A DNA stretch of 64,000 bases from Clostridia bacterium (lineage in GTDB: Bacteria > Bacillota > Clostridia > Oscillospirales > CAG-382): positions 156,127-220,126 of the forward strand of contig JAFQAP010000027.1 in the NCBI GenBank assembly GCA_017399965.1, written 5' to 3'. Below, in pieces: positions 17,548 through 25,893 of the stretch (within the stretch, counting starts at the first letter, position 1; each line of letters starts with the position of its first letter). Both the position numbers and the translations under genes were made by a program. The notes below the pieces were generated by a model. It did no database searches. It was given only the letters and a program-made list of their open reading frames with translations, and was not told the origin of the DNA.

Positions 17548-17754
17548 TCGATATGTCGGCACTGCCGACTCGATATACCTCACTTTGTTCGGCTCGATAT
17601 AACCGCCCTTTCGGTCGGTTTCGATATGATATAAATCCGCGCTCACGCAGTGAGCATATCGAGCGCGTAAGCGCATATCGAACACCGCAGGTGTATATCG
17701 AAAATCTGCGCAAGCAGATTTATATCGATGCGTTGTGTCCTTCGGAACACAACG
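17548..17754. repeat. Hairpin array with TCGATAT/ATATCGA spacers
   Basis: Eight copies of a 7-base spacer. Four read TCGATAT (17548, 17570, 17594, 17621) and four read the reverse complement ATATCGA (17656, 17675, 17695, 17722). Between them lie short hairpins of differing sequence, for example GTCGGCA/TGCCGAC, GCGC-GTAA-GCGC, ACACC-GCA-GGTGT, AAATCTGC-GCAA-GCAGATTT, and a last one at 17729-17754. The orientation switch is at GATATAAATCC (17628-17638). The interval between 17570 and 17594 has only a poor hairpin. The array follows a terminator and runs into the 3' end of the serine hydrolase gene on the other strand. Confidence 0.85.
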
Positions 17755-19471
17755 CCGCTGTATATTCGGGATTAAATGTTGCGCTTATACGGTAGCGGAG
17801 ATAATCCGTATTACGTTTCCCTGCGGCGGAAAGAAGCTTATTTTTGCTTACCGCACCCACCATTTCCACAGCGCGGTCGAAAAGACGGACTCCCGGTCTT
17901 TCATAGGCGGTGATCCGCAGTTTGTTCTGCTCCGAAAAGTAAAATTTTATTACCCTTTCCGAAGCGGTTTCGCAAAAGGCGCAGTTAACGGTCAAAACAG
18001 GCACGCCGTCTTCGTTTGTGCCGAAGCGGGCAAGACTGCCCACTATATATTTTTCGCCGCCGAAATCAAGCTTTGTGTACTCTCCTTCTTCAAAGCCCGA
18101 AACGACCCGACGCACCCCGTCTTCCGAAACAAAATCCGTATACAGCACGCCGTTTTCATATAAAAAGGATATTTTGTTTATTCCCGTGCCGTAATTATTT
18201 TGGATAGCGCGAAGCGTTACCGGCAAAAGACTTGCGGAAACGCGGTTTTTTGAAGTGATCACATACTCCCTGCCCGATATTTCTTTTAAAAAAGAGTTTC
18301 TTTTTATACGGGCAAACAGCTTTTCTTTTTGTACACCGCAAAGCTTTTTTGCGGTCTTGCACAGCGTTTTATACATTTTTCTGTTTTTGGGCAGGCTGTC
18401 TTTAAAATTTGCAGAGCCGAAATATTTTTCTGCTGTTTTAAAAAACGGGCTTTGCTGGAAGATCTCGTCGTTGCCGCCGTTGGATGCGATGATAATTCCG
18501 TTTCCTTTAAAGCCCAGCACGTTTTGCCCGAACATACCGTTTAACAAAAAGCTTTTGCCGCTGCGCCCTGTCCAGATATGACATCCGTAATCAAATCCAC
18601 CGTACTCTGCGGGGCATTTGCTGTGGCGGCGGAGGAAAAGGTTTATATTTTTTTCGCTTAACAGCCGTTTTCCCTTCCAGACGCCGCCGTTCATTATAAG
18701 AACACCCAGCTTTGCCGAATCTTCACGGCGGAGGTAAAGTCCCCAGCCTCCTTTTTCGGTTCCCTTCGGGCAGGTTTCCCAAGGGTGCATATCTATTCCC
18801 AGAGGCTTCCACAGCCTGTCTTCCAGATATTCGTTTACCCCTACCCCCGAAACCTTTTTGATTATGCAAGAGAGGATATAGGAATTCATACTGTTGTATT
18901 CAAATCCCCCGCCCGCATCGAATTTGGCTTTGGATTCAAAAAACGCCTTTTGCCAGTCGGTTTCGGTAACCGCGCCCAGCTCGTTGAAGGATATGCCCGT
19001 GGACATGGTGAGCAGTTCCTTTACGGTTATGCTTCCTTTGCTTATTTTTGCTATATTCCCTGCATCCAAAAGGTCTACCAAGCGGTCATCGGGGGAAAGC
19101 AAGCCTTCGTCAAACATAAAGCTTATTGCAAGGCTTACCACAGTCTTGCTCATAGAATATGCGGCGTGCCATATCTCGCTGCGATACAAGCCGAAGTCCG
19201 CTTCAAAAAAGATCTTTCCGTTTCTGATCAAAGTTATACCGTGGAGATTTATGCTTTTATCCGATACAAGCTCGTTTATAAATTCGTTTACCCTTTCAGA
19301 ATCTATTCCCACCTCTTCCGGAGTAACACGCTCAAAGGGCAGGGATATTGGTTTTACCCCGGGGAAATCGGGCTTTTGAGGGTAAAAGGGTATTACCGTT
19401 TCCGCCGCCTTGTTTGGAGAAAACAGACGGTTTATAAGCTTTAATCCTCTGGTTTGAAAAAGCAGATCCAT
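17720..19471 (-). CDS. Serine hydrolase of the class C beta-lactamase/penicillin-binding fold
   Basis: 583 residues. The catalytic SxxK is in YSMSKTVVS (about residue 105-110), the Tyr motif in FEYNSMNSY (about 195) and a late HxG-like strand in SFLLNGMFGQ. No signal peptide, so probably cytoplasmic. Similar proteins are esterases or peptidases; true beta-lactamase activity is unlikely. A second domain of about 220 residues follows the hydrolase core. The last eleven residues (ALCSEGHNASI) and the stop are encoded by the final hairpin and spacer of the neighbouring array. AAGGTGGTG precedes the ATG. Confidence 0.8.
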   Translation of the reverse strand: MDLLFQTRGLKLINRLFSPNKAAETVIPFYPQKPDFPGVKPISLPFERVTPEEVGIDSERVNEFINELVSDKSINLHGITLIRNGKIFFEADFGLYRSEIWHAAYSMSKTVVSLAISFMFDEGLLSPDDRLVDLLDAGNIAKISKGSITVKELLTMSTGISFNELGAVTETDWQKAFFESKAKFDAGGGFEYNSMNSYILSCIIKKVSGVGVNEYLEDRLWKPLGIDMHPWETCPKGTEKGGWGLYLRREDSAKLGVLIMNGGVWKGKRLLSEKNINLFLRRHSKCPAEYGGFDYGCHIWTGRSGKSFLLNGMFGQNVLGFKGNGIIIASNGGNDEIFQQSPFFKTAEKYFGSANFKDSLPKNRKMYKTLCKTAKKLCGVQKEKLFARIKRNSFLKEISGREYVITSKNRVSASLLPVTLRAIQNNYGTGINKISFLYENGVLYTDFVSEDGVRRVVSGFEEGEYTKLDFGGEKYIVGSLARFGTNEDGVPVLTVNCAFCETASERVIKFYFSEQNKLRITAYERPGVRLFDRAVEMVGAVSKNKLLSAAGKRNTDYLRYRISATFNPEYTAALCSEGHNASI

Positions 19472-19538
19472 AAAATAACACCACCTTACGGTAAATTATA
19501 CCACCTAAATGTTAACAAATCAACGAAAGAAAATGTCG

Positions 19539-19574
19539 AAAAAAGAGAAGGTTTGTAAAAAGCCTTCTCTTTTT
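19539..19574 (-). terminator. Terminator of the MarR-ABC exporter operon
   Basis: The 12-bp stem AAAAAGAGAAGG/CCTTCTCTTTTT lies just beyond the stop of the ABC gene (19587), with its T-tract inside and after the stem on the minus strand. Confidence 0.85.
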
Positions 19575-19586
19575 GCATAAAGTTCT

Positions 19587-21386
19587 CTATTCCGTTGTTT
19601 CGAACTGGGAGTTGTATAGCGACGCATAAAATCCGCCTTGCGCCATAAGGCTGTCGTGAGTGCCCTGCTCGGTTATACGTCCGTCACGCATAACCAAAAT
19701 GTTATCCGCTTCCTTTATGGTGGAAAGACGGTGGGCGATAACAAAGCAGGTTCTGCCCTCCATAAGAGAGCGCATTGCGGACTGTATGTTCTTTTCCGTG
19801 CGGGAGTCTACGTTGGAGGTGGCTTCATCCAGAATAAGCATAGGCGCATCCGCAAGGAAGGCGCGGGCGATGGTTATGAGCTGTTTTTGCCCCTTGGATA
19901 TGCTTACGCCGTTATCGGTTATAACAGTATCGTATCCATCGGGCAGGGTGTTTATAAACCCGTCGATATGGGCTTGCTTTGCGGCGTGCTCGATCTGTTC
20001 ACGGGTGGCATCGTCCTTGCCGTAGGCGATATTTTCTGCGATAGTACCGCCGAAAAGCCAGGTTTCCTGCAAAACCATTGTATACGCCTTGCGCAGAGAA
20101 TCGCGGGTATATTCCCGAATATCCCGTCCGTCCACGGCGATACTGCCCTCGTTTACATCGTAAAACCGCATAAGCAGGTTGATGAGGGTGGTTTTCCCCG
20201 CACCCGTGGGGCCGACAATAGCCGTTACACTTCCCGCAGGGACTTTTACCGACATATCCTTGATAACGGCTCTTTCCTCGTCGTAGCCGAAGGTCACGTT
20301 CCTGATCTCCACGTCGCCCTTAACGTCATCCAAAATAACAGCGTTTTCGTCGTCCTCGGTTTCGGGGGCGGTATCAAGAATACCGAATATACGGTCTGCC
20401 GCCGCCAAAGCGGACTGAAGATCTGCCAAAATGTTTGCAAATTCGTTTATGGGACCTGCAAACTTACGGGAATACTGCACGAATGCAGAAAGATCTCCCA
20501 AATTCAAAAACATTATGCCGGTTTCGGGGAAAACGCCTGTTAAGGAAAGCATAAAGAATATGCCGCCCATAAGTGTTACCAAGGAAACGGAAAGATTGTT
20601 TATAAAGTTTACGCCGGGGCCGATAATTGCGCCGTGGTAATCCGCTTCGTAATACGCATCGCAGGACTGTGCGTTGCGGTCATCAAAACGACTGCAAACA
20701 TCATCTTCCCTGCCGTATATTCGTATGGTACGCTGACCGGAAAGCATTTCCTCCGCATAGCCGTTAAGTTCGCCCAGCTTTGCGCTTCTTCTTTTAAAAA
20801 GAGGCCGTGTGCGCTTGGTCTTATAGCGGGTGAACAGTATGGATATAGGCACTGTTACCGCAAAAACACCGATAAGCACGGGAGAAATTGAAAGCATATA
20901 GCCCAAAGAGCCTACCACCGTGACAACGGATGCGCATATCTGCAAAAGGTCGTGGGAAAGAGATGCGTTTACCGTATCTATATCGTAGGAAATATGGCTT
21001 ACAATATCACCTGTCTGGTGTGTATCGAAATATCCCGCAGGTAATGTGAGCAGGTGGTCAAACACCTCTTTGCGCAGAGTATAAGTGATTTTTTGTCCCA
21101 ATTTAACCAGCAGTGCCGCAAGCAGAAAGGACATAAGGGCAGATGCGGCGTAAACGATAACCATAAGGATGACGTTTTGGGTGACCACATCCATATCCAC
21201 CTTGCCCACGCCAAGGTTTATGGCGTTTATAGCCTTGGCGGAAAGGGAGGGCCCCAAAAGCGCCAACAGGTTGGACGCCAGCATTAAAACAAATGCCGTT
21301 ACAACGTACAATTTGTGGCGAAAAAGATAGCTTCCCAAACGCAAAAGTGCCGCTTTTTTGCCTTTTAAAGATGTTTTTTTAGTCAA
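19587..21386 (-). CDS. ABC exporter half-transporter, catalytically complete subunit
   Basis: About 600 residues: six membrane helices (about 20-310), then the nucleotide-binding domain with Walker A GPTGAGKTT, Walker B MLILDEATSNVD with the catalytic Glu, and H-loop VIAHRLST. The signature motif reads ISKGQKQ in place of LSGGQ. It pairs with the upstream ABC gene to form a heterodimeric drug or peptide exporter. Start: TTG at 21386, because GGGAGG sits eight bases upstream. A GTG at 21395 is too close to the site. It overlaps the preceding gene by 8 bases. Confidence 0.9.
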   Translation of the reverse strand: MTKKTSLKGKKAALLRLGSYLFRHKLYVVTAFVLMLASNLLALLGPSLSAKAINAINLGVGKVDMDVVTQNVILMVIVYAASALMSFLLAALLVKLGQKITYTLRKEVFDHLLTLPAGYFDTHQTGDIVSHISYDIDTVNASLSHDLLQICASVVTVVGSLGYMLSISPVLIGVFAVTVPISILFTRYKTKRTRPLFKRRSAKLGELNGYAEEMLSGQRTIRIYGREDDVCSRFDDRNAQSCDAYYEADYHGAIIGPGVNFINNLSVSLVTLMGGIFFMLSLTGVFPETGIMFLNLGDLSAFVQYSRKFAGPINEFANILADLQSALAAADRIFGILDTAPETEDDENAVILDDVKGDVEIRNVTFGYDEERAVIKDMSVKVPAGSVTAIVGPTGAGKTTLINLLMRFYDVNEGSIAVDGRDIREYTRDSLRKAYTMVLQETWLFGGTIAENIAYGKDDATREQIEHAAKQAHIDGFINTLPDGYDTVITDNGVSISKGQKQLITIARAFLADAPMLILDEATSNVDSRTEKNIQSAMRSLMEGRTCFVIAHRLSTIKEADNILVMRDGRITEQGTHDSLMAQGGFYASLYNSQFETTE

Positions 21387-23133
21387 GGACGGCACCTCCC
21401 ATCTGTGAATTGCTTATTTCACGGTATTCTTCGCTTACTTCCAAAAGGTGTTCGTGAGTGCCTGCCGCGCTTATTCTGCCTTCGGAAAGGACGATAATTT
21501 TATCACAGCTCATAACCGAGCTTACACGCTGTGCCACAACAATGGTGGTACTGCCTGCGGTGTCTGTCTTCAAGGCTTTGCGCAAAGCGGAGTCTGTGCG
21601 GTAATCCAAAGCGGAGGAAGAATCGTCCAGCACAAGAATTTCCGGTTTTCCCGCAACGGCGCGGGAGATAAAGGTTCTCTGCCTTTGTCCGCCGGAAAGA
21701 TTGTTGCCCTTGGAGGTAAGCTCGCGCTCGTACCCTTCTTCAAAGCCCGATATAAATCCGTCCGCTTGGGCGGTTTTGGCAGAGGACACCATATCTTCAT
21801 CGGATATATCGCGGAAGAATTTAATGTTTTCGTTTATTTTTCCCGCAAAAATAAAATCGTTTTGCATAGCCGCGCCGAACATGGTGTGCAGTTTTTCTTT
21901 GGGTATGGTGCGGACATCCTTGCCGTCTATATACACGTTACCTTCGGTAACGTCATAAAGGCGCATAAGCAAAGCAAGTATTGTGGTTTTTCCGCTTCCC
22001 GTTGCGCCGATAATACCTAAAGACTGCCCTTTTTCAAGGGTGAAGGATATATCGTGAAGCACGTTTTTGGTGTTGTTGTATGCAAAGGACACCTTATCAA
22101 AGCAAATAAAGGGCTTGGCAATCTGTGCGGGGTAATCGGTTTCCTTTTTCACTTCAAGGTCGGCGGGAGTATCCAGCACCTCCGCAACTCTGCCTGCAGA
22201 GGCAGAGGCTTTTGAAAAAATAACGAAAAGGCGGGAAATTGCCAGCATCGCCATGGAAATGAGGGTAAAATACTGGATAAACGCCACTATCCTACCCGGC
22301 TCTGTAAGGTCGGAATTAACGCGGACCGCCCCCGCAAACACAACGGCAGTAAGACCTAAGTTCATAAAAAAGTTCATTACGGGGTTTGCCGCCGCCATGG
22401 TAAGGTTTGCCTTTTTCTCCTTGGCGGCAAGGCCTTTGTTGGCGGTATCGTATCTTTCGGATTCGTACTTTTTGCGGGAAAGAGCTTTTATTACTCTTAT
22501 TCCCTGGGCATCTTCACGGACAACCTTTACCATTCCGTCCACAGCCTTTTGGGTTTCACGGAACAAGGGAAGTCCCTTTACGGAAATTCCGTACACCGCA
22601 ATAAAGATAAAGGGAAGTACACACGCCATTACCCCTGTAAGCACAGGGTCAAGGGTAGCGGTTATTATAAGTCCGCCGATAAGCATTATGGGGGCTCGTA
22701 CACCCATACGCTGTACCACGTTCATAAAGTGGTGGATATTATAGGTATCCGTGGTAAGACGGCTTTCAAGAGATGCAACGGTATATGCGTCCGTCTGGGC
22801 GGGAGAAAGCGCCATGGTGCGCTTAAAAAGATCGCTTCTTATCTCTCCTGCCACGGTTTTGGAAACCTTTGCCGCCATTCTGTTTGCGGTAATATTGCCA
22901 ACCACGGCGACGGCGGCGCAAAGCATCATAAACAATGACCAAATTACTATTCGTTTTATAACGGCGGCGGTATCCACATCCGTCTGCCCTTCAAGAGGGC
23001 GGATTATTTTATCAATAATATAGCTCAAAATATAAGGGAGCGCCAACTCCGACATGGTGGCAAGTATCTTTACTAAAAAAGAAACTGTCATTCTGCCGCC
23101 GTAAGGCTTAAGATACACAAGTATTTTCTTCAA
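21379..23133 (-). CDS. ABC exporter half-transporter, subunit with degenerate ATP site
   Basis: 584 residues with six membrane helices then a nucleotide-binding domain. Walker A GATGSGKTT and signature LSGGQRQRT are intact. The Walker B reads ILVLDDSSSALD, with Asp where the catalytic Glu should be, and the switch His is Gln (VVAQRVSS). This Asp/Gln pair is the known hallmark of the inactive site in heterodimeric exporters such as BmrC/BmrD and TM287/288, so the two genes form one transporter. The ATG overlaps the marR stop (ATGA). Confidence 0.92.
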   Translation of the reverse strand: MKKILVYLKPYGGRMTVSFLVKILATMSELALPYILSYIIDKIIRPLEGQTDVDTAAVIKRIVIWSLFMMLCAAVAVVGNITANRMAAKVSKTVAGEIRSDLFKRTMALSPAQTDAYTVASLESRLTTDTYNIHHFMNVVQRMGVRAPIMLIGGLIITATLDPVLTGVMACVLPFIFIAVYGISVKGLPLFRETQKAVDGMVKVVREDAQGIRVIKALSRKKYESERYDTANKGLAAKEKKANLTMAAANPVMNFFMNLGLTAVVFAGAVRVNSDLTEPGRIVAFIQYFTLISMAMLAISRLFVIFSKASASAGRVAEVLDTPADLEVKKETDYPAQIAKPFICFDKVSFAYNNTKNVLHDISFTLEKGQSLGIIGATGSGKTTILALLMRLYDVTEGNVYIDGKDVRTIPKEKLHTMFGAAMQNDFIFAGKINENIKFFRDISDEDMVSSAKTAQADGFISGFEEGYERELTSKGNNLSGGQRQRTFISRAVAGKPEILVLDDSSSALDYRTDSALRKALKTDTAGSTTIVVAQRVSSVMSCDKIIVLSEGRISAAGTHEHLLEVSEEYREISNSQMGGAVLD

Positions 23134-23585
23134 AGCCGTTCCCCCTCCCCTGCGGTTTCGGAAAGTTCGCCGTAGTCCGCCGCTTTTTTAGCAATTTTTT
23201 CAAGCACCGACATAAAGGCGCACATCTCCTCTTCGGAAATATCTTCGGTTATGTATTCATTCCAATCCTTTAAAATACTGCGGATCGAAGGAAGCGTCTC
23301 TAACGCTTTTTCCGTGGGATAAACAAGCAAAACTCTTTTATCCGTTTCGCTTTGCGTTCTTTGCACGTAGCCGTGCTGCTCCAGATAAGAAAGGGCGCGG
23401 GTCACGTTGCTTTTGTTTATATATACCATCTTGCCTAGGGTTTCTTGCGTAACGCCGGGATTTCTGCAAAGAGTAAGTATATACGGTATATGGCAGGCGC
23501 CAAGCTCCGTGCCCTCCAACCGCTGTGCACGGTACATAGCACAGCAACGGCTTACCATGTTTATATAACGCATTGTAGATGCCAT
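23130..23585 (-). CDS. MarR-family transcriptional regulator
   Basis: 151 residues with a winged helix: GVTQETLGKMVYINKSNVTRALSYLEQHGYVQR holds the recognition helix and is followed by the wing with DKR. It heads the ABC exporter operon and most likely represses it until a ligand binds. A palindrome lies between its promoter and ribosome binding site. The start at 23585 follows GGGAGG; an 18-codon upstream extension would run through the operator and is rejected. Confidence 0.9.
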   Translation of the reverse strand: MASTMRYINMVSRCCAMYRAQRLEGTELGACHIPYILTLCRNPGVTQETLGKMVYINKSNVTRALSYLEQHGYVQRTQSETDKRVLLVYPTEKALETLPSIRSILKDWNEYITEDISEEEMCAFMSVLEKIAKKAADYGELSETAGEGERL

Positions 23586-23604
23586 AAAATCCTCCCAAAA
23601 ATTA

Positions 23605-23618
23605 GTTGCGTGCGCAAC
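23605..23618. promoter_or_regulatory. Operator palindrome for the MarR regulator
   Basis: GTTGCG-TG-CGCAAC, perfect 6-bp arms, centred about ten bases downstream of the predicted transcription start of the marR-ABC operon. The sequence resembles the GTTGCGTACGCAAC-type sites bound by several MarR proteins. Autoregulation is therefore likely. Confidence 0.75.
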
Positions 23619-23629
23619 CATTTGCAGAA

Positions 23630-23658
23630 AGTATAACATAATTGTAAAAGAATGTCAA
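23630..23658 (-). promoter_or_regulatory. SigmaA-type promoter of the MarR-ABC operon
   Basis: On the minus strand consensus TTGACA (23653-23658), 17-base spacer, TATACT (23630-23635). Confidence 0.85.
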
Positions 23659-23718
23659 GTAATGTATTGCCCAAGGTAACGTCTTGAAGCTGATGCGATG
23701 GCTAAATGACGCAGAACA

Positions 23719-23813
23719 CGACTTTTACGAGCGGAATCTCGCGCCCCAAAAACGCAAGCGTTTTCGGGGACCCTTCGAACGCTGTAGTGACTACAGCGAG
23801 CGAAGTAAAGTCG
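23719..23813. repeat. Multi-branch palindromic element
   Basis: The outer arms CGACTTTTAC (23719-23728) and GTAAAGTCG (23805-23813) pair with one bulge. Inside are CCCC...CGGGG closing AAAACGC-AA-GCGTTTT (23744-23769), and CTTCG...CGAAG closing CGCTGTAG...CTACAGCG (23773-23804). The CCCC-hairpin-CGGGGACCC unit is also present twice near 37.3 kb. Confidence 0.7.
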
Positions 23814-23882
23814 CGTAGTAAAAACGCATTAAAAAAAGAAATCCGCTTTGGCGGATTTCTACCTCGAAATTACACAAAAGTA

Positions 23883-23914
23883 AAGGCGAGAGCATTAAGT
23901 GTTGCTCTCGCCTT
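23883..23914 (-). terminator. Probable terminator of perR-rbr
   Basis: The 12-bp perfect stem AAGGCGAGAGCA/TGCTCTCGCCTT lies about 50 bases past the rubrerythrin stop, followed on the minus strand by TTTACTTTTG. Confidence 0.65.
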
Positions 23915-23962
23915 ATTATCAAATGTTTTGCGTTTTTACGGTCTGCGTTATTTAGGCGAGAA

Positions 23963-24496
23963 TCAGTAATTGATCTTCTTTTCTGCGAAGTATGCCTGAG
24001 GATGTGCGCAAACGGGGCATACGTTGGGAGCCTTCTTGCCGATAACTACGTGGCCGCAGTTAAGGCATTCCCAGATAGTATCGCCTTCCTTGCTGAACAC
24101 AAGACCTTCCTTGCAGTTCTTAAGAAGCTTTCTGTATCTTTCTTCGTGTGCTTTTTCGATAGCTGCTACGCCCTCGAAAAGCTTTGCGATAGCTTCAAGG
24201 CCTTCTTCTCTTGCTTCCTTTGCGAAGGTAGCGTACATATCGGTCCATTCATAGTTTTCGCCTGCTGCAGCATCTTCAAGGTTAGCTTCGGTATTGCTGA
24301 TGCCGCCGAGAAGCTTGAACCACATTTTTGCGTGTTCTTTTTCGTTGTTTGCGGTTTCTTCAAAAATGTTTGCGATCTGAACGTAACCCTCTTTACGTGC
24401 TACGGATGCAAAATAGGTGTACTTGTTTCTTGCCTGAGATTCGCCTGCGAAAGCGGTCATAAGATTCTGTTCGGTTTTGGTTCCTTTAATGTTCAT
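23963..24496 (-). CDS. rbr: Rubrerythrin
   Basis: Non-heme iron peroxidase that reduces hydrogen peroxide in anaerobes. 177 residues: an N-terminal four-helix diiron domain with the Glu/ExxH ligands in [23 protein letters not shown] and [13 protein letters not shown], then a C-terminal rubredoxin-like iron site in CLNCGHV and CPVCAHPQ. It follows the PerR-type regulator gene by 11 bases, the common peroxide-response pair. AAGGAG precedes the ATG. Confidence 0.96.
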   Translation of the reverse strand: MNIKGTKTEQNLMTAFAGESQARNKYTYFASVARKEGYVQIANIFEETANNEKEHAKMWFKLLGGISNTEANLEDAAAGENYEWTDMYATFAKEAREEGLEAIAKLFEGVAAIEKAHEERYRKLLKNCKEGLVFSKEGDTIWECLNCGHVVIGKKAPNVCPVCAHPQAYFAEKKINY

Positions 24497-24507
24497 TGTG
24501 TTTCTCC

Positions 24508-24885
24508 TTAATTTTTAAACTGTATGTTTTTTAATTTTTTACATTCTTCACATTCCCTGCGCACCGTTAGTTCGTAGGAAATACATTCCCCCAAAGCTTT
24601 TTCCAAAGATGCCGATATATATTCCGGCAGGTCGCTTACGTCGCCGCAGGAGGGACACACCGCGTGGCCGTGGGGTGTTAAGGTTTTATCAAATCTGTCT
24701 GCCGCGAAGGGGACCGCGATCCTGCGTATTAACCCTTCCTCCGCCAGCCTGCCCAAATTACGGTATACGGTTCCAAGAGATACGTGAGGTATATCCTCTT
24801 TTACTCTTGCGCATATCATATCCGCATCCGGATGGCAGCAGCTTTCACGTACAGCGGAAAGTATTGCTTCTCTTTGCCTTGACAT
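24508..24885 (-). CDS. Fur-family regulator, PerR type
   Basis: 125 residues. The N-terminal winged helix has HVSGTVYRNL-type sequence ([17 protein letters not shown]), and the metal-sensing region includes [18 protein letters not shown]. The structural zinc Cys pairs are CPSCG and CEEC. Encoded directly upstream of rubrerythrin, so peroxide sensing is the best guess; Fur or Zur cannot be excluded from sequence alone. Excellent AAAGGAGG site. Confidence 0.88.
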   Translation of the reverse strand: MSRQREAILSAVRESCCHPDADMICARVKEDIPHVSLGTVYRNLGRLAEEGLIRRIAVPFAADRFDKTLTPHGHAVCPSCGDVSDLPEYISASLEKALGECISYELTVRRECEECKKLKNIQFKN

Positions 24886-24910
24886 TTGCGCCTCCTTTCA
24901 AAAAAGTAGG

Positions 24911-24954
24911 AATAATTACTGTTATTAGTATACCACTTTTTTTGCAAATGTCAA
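24911..24954 (-). promoter_or_regulatory. Promoter and candidate operator of perR-rbr
   Basis: On the minus strand TTGACA (24949-24954), 16-base spacer, TATACT (24927-24932). Just downstream is an AT-rich imperfect dyad, AATAA...TTATT (24911-24926), where a Fur/PerR box would be expected. The dyad does not match the 7-1-7 consensus well. Confidence 0.6.
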
Positions 24955-24983
24955 TAGGAAAAACACAAAAATATTAAAAATTT

Positions 24984-25763
24984 TTATACTGTCAAAGCTT
25001 TGTTTTTAAGGCGCAGGTTGTCTGCGATCATGGCAATAAATTCCGAATTGGTAGGTTTGCCTCTGGAATTTTGCACCGTGTAGCCGAAGAAGGAGTTAAG
25101 CACCTCCAGATCCCCTCTGTCCCACGCTACCTCAATGGCGTGGCGGATAGCTCTTTCCACCCGGGAGGAGGTGGTGCCGTATTTCTTTGCCACAGAGGGA
25201 TACAAAACTTTTGTTACTGAATTAATTATGTCGTTATCATTAATAGTCATAATTATGGCAGTGCGGAGATACTGGTATCCTTTAATATGCGCAGGAACGC
25301 CGATTTGATGTATGATTTTGGTAACTTGTGCTTCAAGATCGTTTTCGTCGTTCTCTCTCCGCACACGGAGTCTGCGGGATTTATCCGAAAGCCGCACCAC
25401 ACGCTCTGCAAGAGTGGTGTAATCCGGAGGCTTGATCATACAATAAGAAGCGCCCGCTTCACAGCACTCCTCGAAAAGCTCCTCCGAATTAAAAGCCGAC
25501 ATCATTATAAAAGCAGGAGCGTTATCCCCCAACTGCTTGCGGCACTCCTTTATAAGCCCTGCGCCGTCCAACATTCCCAGATATAATTCGCTTATTACCA
25601 CGTTGGGCTTGCTTCTGCATATTCGGGTAAACGCTTCCCTTCCGTCCGACGCCTCCCCTACTATCTCCACGCCTCTGGGACGGAGGTGCTGTACGCACTG
25701 GGCGCGAAACTCCGCCGAACCGTCCGCTATAAATACTCTTGCTCTTGTCTGCTGTTTTTCCAT
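24984..25763 (-). CDS. spo0A: Sporulation response regulator Spo0A with altered receiver domain
   Basis: 259 residues. The C-terminal DNA-binding domain is unmistakable: [68 protein letters not shown]. The receiver domain is abnormal. The phospho-acceptor position has Glu (E59 in [13 protein letters not shown], where VLVLDIIMPHLDG is usual), and the second residue of the metal-binding acidic pair is Gly (IADGS). The switch Ser (MMSAF) and Lys (MIKPP) remain. The protein may therefore act without phosphorylation. Start at 25763 by AAAGGA; an ATG at 25790 lacks a site. Confidence 0.93.
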   Translation of the reverse strand: MEKQQTRARVFIADGSAEFRAQCVQHLRPRGVEIVGEASDGREAFTRICRSKPNVVISELYLGMLDGAGLIKECRKQLGDNAPAFIMMSAFNSEELFEECCEAGASYCMIKPPDYTTLAERVVRLSDKSRRLRVRRENDENDLEAQVTKIIHQIGVPAHIKGYQYLRTAIIMTINDNDIINSVTKVLYPSVAKKYGTTSSRVERAIRHAIEVAWDRGDLEVLNSFFGYTVQNSRGKPTNSEFIAMIADNLRLKNKALTV

Positions 25764-25801
25764 TGCCGTTACATCCTTTCGTAAATGCATTATGTTTTCC
25801 G

Positions 25802-25893
25802 TTTGGCAGAATTATAGCACATTTGGCAGTTTTTGGCAATACTTTTTTGCCAATTTTTTCATATTTTTGCCAACTTTTTACGACAATTGCCAA
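25802..25893. promoter_or_regulatory. spo0A promoter embedded in six TTGGCA-type motifs
   Basis: Minus-strand promoter: TTGCCA (25834-25839), 17-base spacer, TATAAT (25811-25816). The surrounding 92 bases contain TTTGGCA at 25802, 25822 and 25832 and its complement TTGCCAA at about 25847, 25867 and 25887, mostly 20 or 10 bases apart; one copy is the -35 itself. CGACA at 25881 and 25911 resembles half of the TTCGACA 0A box. Confidence 0.6.

Larger units (their letters stand above)
23659..23962. other. Intergenic region with structured repeat and two hairpins, no gene
   Basis: About 300 bases between the marR promoter and the rubrerythrin stop. It holds the multi-branch element at 23719-23813, a hairpin GAAATCCGC-TTTG-GCGGATTTC at 23837-23860, and the rubrerythrin terminator. 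Open frames here run through the palindromes and do not look coding. Confidence 0.6.

Noticed and set aside
17548..17754. CRISPR array
   Set aside because: The constant unit is only 7 bases and inverts halfway, the variable parts are palindromes, and no cas genes are present.
17529..17795. 88-codon plus-strand frame
   Set aside because: It runs entirely through the hairpin array; the predicted peptide is a translation of palindromes.
23706..23969. 87-codon plus-strand frame
   Set aside because: It crosses the multi-branch element and two hairpins and has no ribosome binding site.
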